The notes beneath the pieces were generated by a model. The model was not told the DNA's origin. It ran no database searches and saw nothing but the letters and a program-made list of their open reading frames with translations. Made by a program: the position numbers and the translations under genes. Shown piece after piece: positions 58,748-64,000 of a stretch of DNA of 64,000 nucleotides (position 1 is the stretch's first letter; the number at the start of each line of letters is the position of its first letter). The stretch comes from Planctomycetota bacterium (GTDB taxonomy: Bacteria > Planctomycetota > Phycisphaerae > Phycisphaerales > UBA1924), in contig JAJRXR010000008.1 of assembly GCA_024276195.1 (NCBI GenBank), positions 1 to 64,000 on the forward strand, written 5' to 3'.

Positions 58748-60103
58748 ATGAGCAGCACGATGAAACTCAGGGTCGCCGCAGGCGTAGTTACTGCGGTCGG
58801 CTCCCTCGCCCAGGTCTCTCTGGCCTCGAACGAGGTTGAGAGAGAGGTTGAGATTGTCGTCGAGAGCGCCGGGGCGGAGGGCGTGAACCTTTCGGGCGCC
58901 GCCTGCCCGCAGGATGAGTCGGAGAAGGCGCACAAGGCGCACTCAACGAAGGTTCGGACCACCAGTCGCACCAACGTGGTCATCAAGCAGGACAACGGCG
59001 AAGGCGAGGTCTACGAGCTGAAGATGGGCGACAAGGACTTCATCGTTCTTCGCAACGGGAATCGTGTTCACGACAAGCATGTCAAGCGGTTCCCGGGCAA
59101 GGTGATGCTGCTCAATGACAGCGGCGAAGAGCTCACCACCTTCGAGCTCGAAGGCATGGGAAAGGCTCCCGAGAGCGGCAAAGTTCGGGGGCTCTGGGTC
59201 GGCAAGGGCGGGCAGCACGGGCGTGCCAACGCCAACATCAAAGCGGACTTTGTTGTCAACACACAGACTGAAAACGCCTTCACACCCCTCGGCGGCGCCA
59301 ACCCGCCCGTGATGCTCGGCATTATGGTCGGCGAGCCCGGCCCGGCGTTGCGATATCACCTGGGCCTGGGCGAGCACGGGGCCATTCTGGTCGAGGGCGT
59401 CACCGACGGGCTCGCGGCCGACGAGGCGGGGCTGCGGATGTACGACGTGATCGTCTCGCTCGACGGCTCGGGCGAGGCGGACGGCAGGGTGCTGCGCAAG
59501 ATCCTGTCCCAGAAAGGCCCGGGCGACGAGCTGCGCATGATCGTGATGCGCGGGTGCGACAAGATCCGTTTGACCGCCGACCTCGACGCGTACAACGCCG
59601 ACAAGCTCAACACCAGGGGCTGGCAGTCTTTCGGGGGCGCCCCGGACAAGGAGGAGAACGTGCTCAAGTTCCGCACGGCGCCGAGGGTCATCGGCGGGCG
59701 CCCGTTCGTCTGGAGCGACGACCAGGGCGAGCTTCTTGAGCTGCTCCATGACAAGCTCAAGGGGCGCCTGACCGGCGAGCAGCTCGAGCAGACACACAAG
59801 GCGCTCCAGGAGGCGCTCAGCGGGATGGACTTTGACTTTGAGTTCGGACCCGATTCGGGCGGCATGGGCGTGATGGAGTTCAAGTGGGACGGCAAGGACC
59901 GCAAGCTCGTGTTCCCGAAGATGAAGGACCAGGAGGCCGGCTATCTGCTGGAGTTGATGCCGCAGATCGAGCGCAAGATCGAGCGTCACACCGAGCACGC
60001 CGAGCGGAAGGCGGAGGAGATTCAGGAGCGTCTGAGCGAGCGTCTCGAGCGTCTGAGCGAGGAGATCGAGCGTTTGCGTGAGGCTCTGGACGATCTTGAC
60101 TGA
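58748..60103 (+). CDS. Exported PDZ-domain protein with C-terminal coiled coil
   Basis: The ATG at 58748 follows GGAG. The 451-residue protein has a signal peptide (VAAGVVTAVGSLAQVSLA). A beta-rich region (residues 60-160) is followed by a PDZ domain (about 185-275, with ALRYHLGLGEHGAILVEGV, AGLRMYDVIVSLDG and GDELRMIVMRGCDKI). A further domain and a strongly charged coiled coil close the protein (about 395-451, ERKIERHTEHAERKAEEIQE and onward). There is no protease domain, so it is not DegS/HtrA; it could sense misfolded proteins or lipid signals by its PDZ domain and report to the upstream anti-sigma factor. That role is inferred only from the neighbourhood. Confidence 0.8.
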   Translation: MSSTMKLRVAAGVVTAVGSLAQVSLASNEVEREVEIVVESAGAEGVNLSGAACPQDESEKAHKAHSTKVRTTSRTNVVIKQDNGEGEVYELKMGDKDFIVLRNGNRVHDKHVKRFPGKVMLLNDSGEELTTFELEGMGKAPESGKVRGLWVGKGGQHGRANANIKADFVVNTQTENAFTPLGGANPPVMLGIMVGEPGPALRYHLGLGEHGAILVEGVTDGLAADEAGLRMYDVIVSLDGSGEADGRVLRKILSQKGPGDELRMIVMRGCDKIRLTADLDAYNADKLNTRGWQSFGGAPDKEENVLKFRTAPRVIGGRPFVWSDDQGELLELLHDKLKGRLTGEQLEQTHKALQEALSGMDFDFEFGPDSGGMGVMEFKWDGKDRKLVFPKMKDQEAGYLLELMPQIERKIERHTEHAERKAEEIQERLSERLERLSEEIERLREALDDLD

Positions 60104-60181
60104 TTGACTCCGGAAAGGTGAAACCCCTCGCGTGGGTTCCCATATACCGAGTATCTGGCCCCTGATCCCCACGGGGCCATC

Positions 60182-60223
60182 GCGGCCGCGTGACGAGACC
60201 CCACGCGGCCGCATTTCATTTTT
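60182..60223 (+). terminator. Rho-independent terminator of the sigma/PDZ operon
   Basis: GCGGCCGCGTG pairs with CACGCGGCCGC (11 bp, 9-base loop) and is followed by ATTTCATTTTT. A smaller hairpin (TGGCCCC/GGGGCCA) lies just before it. It is about 80 bases past the PDZ-protein stop. Confidence 0.82.
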
Positions 60224-60350
60224 CGATCTTTGGGCGTCATTGTGCAGACGCTTTCGTGGGGCGAGTCGGGGTGGTGGGCGCCGGTAAGATCGGGTGTCGG
60301 GCCAGGAGATGGCCCCGGGGCTGAGAAGTCGAAGTCAGGGAGGACGATCC

Positions 60351-61421
60351 GTGAGCGAGAACGAGCCAGCAGCGACCAACCCGGACGAGGCCCTGGAGGT
60401 GCGTGAGGCGTACCAGCGTCTGCGTGAGCAGATCAGCCGGGTGATCGTGGGGCAGGACGAGGTGGTGGACCAGATCCTGATGTGCGTGTTCAGCCGGGGG
60501 CACGCGCTGCTGGTTGGTGTGCCCGGGCTAGCCAAGACATTGTTGATCTCGACGGTGGCGCGGACACTGAACCTGGAGTTCAGCCGGATCCAGTTCACGC
60601 CGGACCTGATGCCCAGTGACATCACGGGCACGGAGGTGATCGAGGAGGACAAGGCGACGGGTCGGCGGGAGCTGCGGTTCGTGCGCGGGCCGATCTTCGC
60701 GAACATGATTCTGGCCGACGAGATCAACCGGACGCCTCCGAAAACGCAGGCGGCGCTGCTCGAGTCGATGCAGGAGCGACAGGTGACGATCGGGGGCGTT
60801 CGCCACGAGCTGCCCGAGCCGTTCTTTGTGCTGGCGACGCAGAACCCGCTCGAGCAGGAGGGGACATATCCGCTGCCCGAGGCGCAGCTGGACAGGTTCA
60901 TGTTCCAGGTGCTCATCACCTACCCGAAGGCGGACGAGGAGCTGGAGGTGATGCGGCGCAGCGCGCACAAGGGTGAGGAAGAGATCAACGCGATCATGGG
61001 CGGCGAGGACATCGTGCGCATCCAGCAGATCGTCAAGCACGCGCCGGTCGCGGATCATGTGCTGCGGTACGCGCTGCGATTGGTGCGGGCGACGCGCGTG
61101 CGTGAGGCGGCGGACCCGGCCAACCCACGCCCACAGATCGTCGATGATTATGTTTCCTGGGGCGCCGGCCCTCGGGCGAGCGAGAACCTGGTGCTCGGGG
61201 CCAAGGCCCGGGCGGTTCTCGACGGCGCCAGCCATGTCACGCCCGAGCACGTCCGCTCGGTCGCCCGCCCGATCCTCCGGCACCGGATCCTGACCAACTT
61301 CAACGCCGAGGCGGACCAGATCACGCCGGACGCGATCATCGACGGGCTGCTCGAATCAATCGCGGTTGATGGGGCGAGCCCGCAGGATGAGGGGCGGATG
61401 GACCGGGTTCTGCGCGCGTAA
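60351..61421 (+). CDS. MoxR-family AAA+ ATPase
   Basis: The GTG at 60351 has GGGAGG seven bases upstream, which decides the start over an upstream in-frame codon. The 356-residue protein has Walker A GVPGLAKT, the MoxR block FTPDLMPSDITGTEVI, Walker B ILADEINR, PPKTQAALLESMQERQVTI, sensor-1 FVLATQNPLEQEGTYPLPEA and an arginine finger context (AQLDRFMFQ). MoxR ATPases assist maturation of metalloenzymes or VWA-domain complexes. The usual DUF58 and VWA partner genes are not downstream here; instead the Rrf2 regulator and lysS follow. Confidence 0.92.
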   Translation: MSENEPAATNPDEALEVREAYQRLREQISRVIVGQDEVVDQILMCVFSRGHALLVGVPGLAKTLLISTVARTLNLEFSRIQFTPDLMPSDITGTEVIEEDKATGRRELRFVRGPIFANMILADEINRTPPKTQAALLESMQERQVTIGGVRHELPEPFFVLATQNPLEQEGTYPLPEAQLDRFMFQVLITYPKADEELEVMRRSAHKGEEEINAIMGGEDIVRIQQIVKHAPVADHVLRYALRLVRATRVREAADPANPRPQIVDDYVSWGAGPRASENLVLGAKARAVLDGASHVTPEHVRSVARPILRHRILTNFNAEADQITPDAIIDGLLESIAVDGASPQDEGRMDRVLRA

Positions 61422-61517
61422 TGCACACTTGAAGCGGACAAACGGGTACACTGATTGCGGACGTGGCAGGGCTGATCCGAACGGGGTTCGTTCGGGAGTC
61501 GAAGGCGGGGAACCAGA

Positions 61518-61982
61518 ATGCTCTCACAGACGGTGGAGTACGCGTTGCGTGCGATGGTGTGCCTGGCGCAATCTCCGGACGAGTTGACGCCGACGCCAGC
61601 GCTGGCGAGCATCACGAAGGTGCCGCCGAACTATCTGGCCAAGGTGCTCCAGGTGCTGGCCCAGGCGGACCTGATCAAGGGCAGGCGTGGCGTCGGCGGG
61701 GGCTACAAGCTCACCCGCCCGGCGAACCAGATTTCGATGTTCGACGTCGTTGACGCGATCGACACGCTCAAGCCGATCCAGACGTGCCCGCTCGGCATCG
61801 AGGACCACGGCGAAAGCCTCTGCTCGCTGCACAAGCGTCTTGATTCGGCGGTACGGATGCTGATCGACCAGTTCGAGGGTGTGACGCTCGAGGACCTGAT
61901 CAGCGAGGCGAACCCGAGCGCCCCGCTCTGTCGATCAGACAAGCGCGTCGCCCTGGGTCTTCCGGGGAAGAAGTCCGGTTGA
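61518..61982 (+). CDS. Rrf2-family transcriptional regulator
   Basis: The 154-residue protein has the Rrf2 winged helix (SQTVEYALRAMVCLAQSP, ITKVPPNYLAKVLQVLAQAD, GRRGVGGGYKLTRPANQIS) and a dimerisation helix. Cys90 and Cys102 match the first and third cysteines of the iron-sulfur sites of NsrR/IscR; the middle one is replaced (around Asp96-His97) and another lies at about 137. Cluster binding is therefore possible but not assured. It could sense nitric oxide, redox state or cysteine supply. It begins 96 bases after the MoxR gene and 44 bases before lysS. Confidence 0.88.
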   Translation: MLSQTVEYALRAMVCLAQSPDELTPTPALASITKVPPNYLAKVLQVLAQADLIKGRRGVGGGYKLTRPANQISMFDVVDAIDTLKPIQTCPLGIEDHGESLCSLHKRLDSAVRMLIDQFEGVTLEDLISEANPSAPLCRSDKRVALGLPGKKSG

Positions 61983-62026
61983 TCCTGGCGGGTTCGGCGC
62001 TGGGCGCTGGCGGGTAGGATTCCCGC

Positions 62027-63679
62027 GTGAGCGACCAACCAGATCAAAAGAACGCGCCCCCAGTCCCTGTTCCGGGTGATGACATCCACCACCTCGAGGC
62101 CCAGCGGCGCACCAACCGTCAGAAGGTCTGCGAGCTTGGGCTTGATCCCTACGGCGGGCGGACCGACGGGCTGCTCTCGCTGCGCGACGCGGCGGAGCGG
62201 TACGACGCGGACGCGGACGCCGAGCACCAGTCCGGGAGCAAGGAGGACGGGTACGTCGATCGGCGCCTGGCAGTGAAGGTCGCCGGGCGGGTGGTGCTGC
62301 ACCGGGACAACGGGAAGCTGGTGTGGATGAATCTGCGCGACCAGAGCCGCGACTCGCTGCAGGTGGCCGTCTCGAAGCGTGACGCGACCGAGGCGGGGTT
62401 CGGGCTGAGCAAGGCCGCGGACATCGGCGACATCCTTGTCGTCGAAGGCCCCGTGATGAAGACCCGGGCCGGCGAGACCACGGTCTGGGCGAGCGACGTG
62501 CAGAGTGCGAGCAAGTGCCTTGTGCCGCCTCCAGAGAAGCACAGCGGTTTGGCGGACGCCGAGACACGCGCCCGCCAGCGGTATCTGGACATGTGGGTCA
62601 ACCCGGAGACGACGCGGGTGCTGGCGCTGCGATCAAAGCTCATCTCGCACACACGCCGGTTCATGGAGGGGCGGGCGTTCTTGGAGGTCGAGACGCCCGT
62701 GCTCCAGGCGCAGGCGGGCGGGGCTGCGGCCAGGCCGTTTATCACGCACATGAACGCGCTGGATATGCAGCTGTACATGCGCATCGCGACCGAGCTGCAC
62801 CTCAAACGCCTCGTGGTCGGCGGCATGGGGCGCGTCTTCGAGATCGGGCGCATCTTCCGCAACGAGGGCGTGGACAAGCGACACAACCCCGAGTTCACGT
62901 CCATGGAGGCGTACCAGGCGTTCGGCGACTACGAGACTATGGCAGAGCTGACCGAAACGCTTATCCGCGAGCTGGCGACGCTCAGCGCCGGGTTCTGGCG
63001 GGACGCGGGCGAGGACCGGGCGGAGGGCTCGCTCACGCTCCCGTTCGCCGATCTCTCGATCGACTACGCCCGCCCGTTCGACCGTGTGACATACAACGAG
63101 CTGTTCGAGCGGGCGCTGGGCTTTGCATCGAGCGACACAGACCGCGTCTGGGCGGAGGCGCAGAAGCGTGGGCTGATCGGCAAGTACGCGCGCCACCTCA
63201 AGGACGAGGATCGCGAGATCGGGTCTGCCGGCGCGAGCGATCTGCGCGGGAAGATTGACGACGCGCTGATTGTCAACGAGTTGTTTGAGGAGGTCGCCGA
63301 GGCGAGCCTGGACCCGGCGCGCCCGACGTTTGTGTTTGATTACCCGTCGGCGTTGTCGCCGCTGACGCGCCCGAAGCGCGATGAGCCGCAGATCGCCGAG
63401 CGCTGGGATCTGTTCATCGCGGGCATGGAAATCGGGCCTGCGTACACCGAGTTGAACGACCCGGACATTCAGGAAGCCAAGTTCCGCGAGCAGCTCTCGG
63501 GCCTGGACGACGAGGAGTCCACGTTCAGGAATCTCGACGAGGACTTTCTGCGGGCGCTGAAGGTCGGCATGCCCCCGGCGGGCGGGCTCGGGCTCGGGAT
63601 CGATCGCCTTGTGATGCTGATGTGCGACCGCCCGTCGATACGCGATGTGATCGCGTTCCCGTTCATGCGACCGGAGTGA
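62027..63679 (+). CDS. lysS: Lysyl-tRNA synthetase, class II
   Basis: The GTG at 62027 gives 550 residues. The OB-fold anticodon domain (VKVAGRVVLHRDNGKLVWMN) is followed by the class II core. Motif 1 lies around FLEVETPVLQAQAGGAAARP, motif 2 is FEIGRIFRNEGVDKRHNPEF with TSMEAYQAFGDY, and motif 3 is GGLGLGIDRLVMLM. The lysine-specific residues in this frame are those of LysRS rather than AspRS or AsnRS. An N-terminal extension of about 45 residues is rich in Pro and Asp. The enzyme charges tRNA-Lys. A strong inverted repeat lies just downstream. Confidence 0.96.
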   Translation: MSDQPDQKNAPPVPVPGDDIHHLEAQRRTNRQKVCELGLDPYGGRTDGLLSLRDAAERYDADADAEHQSGSKEDGYVDRRLAVKVAGRVVLHRDNGKLVWMNLRDQSRDSLQVAVSKRDATEAGFGLSKAADIGDILVVEGPVMKTRAGETTVWASDVQSASKCLVPPPEKHSGLADAETRARQRYLDMWVNPETTRVLALRSKLISHTRRFMEGRAFLEVETPVLQAQAGGAAARPFITHMNALDMQLYMRIATELHLKRLVVGGMGRVFEIGRIFRNEGVDKRHNPEFTSMEAYQAFGDYETMAELTETLIRELATLSAGFWRDAGEDRAEGSLTLPFADLSIDYARPFDRVTYNELFERALGFASSDTDRVWAEAQKRGLIGKYARHLKDEDREIGSAGASDLRGKIDDALIVNELFEEVAEASLDPARPTFVFDYPSALSPLTRPKRDEPQIAERWDLFIAGMEIGPAYTELNDPDIQEAKFREQLSGLDDEESTFRNLDEDFLRALKVGMPPAGGLGLGIDRLVMLMCDRPSIRDVIAFPFMRPE

Positions 63680-63693
63680 TAGCGCAAGCGAAA

Positions 63694-63722
63694 GGCGCCC
63701 CGGTCACGAGGACCGGGGCGCC
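63694..63722. terminator. Bidirectional hairpin between convergent genes
   Basis: GGCGCCCCGGTC pairs perfectly with GACCGGGGCGCC over a 5-base loop. It lies 15 bases after the lysS stop and 31 bases after the stop of the gene on the other strand. T runs are short on both sides (TTTCGCTT on the minus strand). Confidence 0.7.
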
Positions 63723-63753
63723 GCTGTGCGATCACGGTGTGCTTTGCGGTCGA

Positions 63754-63999
63754 TCAGCCGCCGGAGGGGGCTTCTTCCTCGTCGCCGTCTTTGATGATGG
63801 CGCCGGGCTTGATCTCGACGCCGCCGTCGGGACGGATTGTGCGTACCGATTCGGTCATTGTCTGGTCGGTCTTGCCTTCGCCGAAGTCAATGGGAACGAC
63901 CGGGGGGATGGTCGGGTTCTCGCGCATAGCGATGATGGCCCGGAGAACCCCCTGGTGCTCTTCAAAGGAGAGGCTCTTGAGGGCTTCGCGGAGCGAGGC
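63754..63999 (-). CDS. C-terminal fragment of an unrecognised gene, running off the right edge
   Basis: Reading the minus strand in the frame that ends at TGA (63756-63754) gives 81 codons without a stop up to the window edge: SLREALKSLSFEEHQGVLRA, then NPTIPPVVPIDFGEGKTDQ, VRTIRPDGGVEIKPGAIIKD and an acidic tail ending in PSGG. Codon use is like that of the neighbours, and the gene converges on lysS behind a shared hairpin. I recognise no family. The N-terminus lies outside the window. Confidence 0.6.
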   Translation of the reverse strand, partial: ASLREALKSLSFEEHQGVLRAIIAMRENPTIPPVVPIDFGEGKTDQTMTESVRTIRPDGGVEIKPGAIIKDGDEEEAPSGG

Positions 64000-64000
64000 C

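Noticed and set aside
1..64000. tRNA, rRNA, tmRNA and SRP RNA genes
   Set aside because: I looked for their conserved stretches and hairpins by eye and found none; a covariance-model search would be decisive.

Overview
The window is a high-GC bacterial chromosome segment that looks like Planctomycetota, class Phycisphaerae. Four things point there: a PEP-CTERM protein with a short planctomycete-style anchor; a large family of secreted proteins ending in the GC-type dockerin module known from Phycisphaerales; diderm envelope genes (bamA, skp, lpxD, lpxC, tatC); and a dnaA/oriC locus in which dnaN lies 17 kb from dnaA. I found no rRNA, tRNA, CRISPR array or insertion sequence.

Layout. 1-5970: the 3' end of clpC, a secreted VCBS/UnbV protein with a canonical type I dockerin, a PEP-CTERM protein and an orphan ABC-2 permease. 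5985-7746: a lower-GC restriction-modification island. Its DNA methyltransferase is intact and sits behind a promoter containing a perfect palindrome. The convergent PD-(D/E)XK endonuclease is broken by one in-frame TAG just before its catalytic motif. 7758-12446: rpoN and recR, separated by an inverted pair of heptanucleotide repeat arrays, then a membrane-anchored phosphatase and a family-39-like glycosyltransferase. 12447-12821: a gap with candidate RNA structure.

12822-33656 is the most distinctive part: ten intact secreted proteins and one frameshifted remnant, all ending in the same module of about 57 residues. The module opens with a cysteine, carries two xDFSDVxxFL repeats and stops at Gly-Cys-Pro or Gly-Cys-Ser. 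Its cargo is very diverse: a beta-helix passenger, two parallel beta-helix proteins, a GH13 branching-enzyme-like hydrolase, a lamin-tail-like protein, a beta-propeller, a pentaheme cytochrome, a PQQ-type sugar dehydrogenase and proteins of unknown fold. Only lpdA interrupts the block. The cluster looks like a cell-surface or extracellular toolkit sharing one anchoring or sorting tag. One member has a pseudoknot-forming leader.

33722-54684: transketolase, dnaN, the bamA-skp-lpxD-lpxC envelope operon, a pseudopilin cluster, the rplM-rpsI ribosomal operon, a CPBP membrane protease with a vestigial duplicate of its C-terminus, a TVP38-family membrane protein, a metallo-beta-lactamase-fold hydrolase, dnaA with a strong promoter, and a probable oriC with DnaA boxes. 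54685-64000: the overlapping tatC-tadA-mutM operon, an ECF sigma / membrane partner / PDZ-protein operon, a MoxR ATPase, an Rrf2 regulator, lysS, and the 3' end of an unrecognised gene at the right edge.

Starts were chosen by hand from Shine-Dalgarno spacing and signal peptides. Functional assignments come from recognised motifs; no database search was run.
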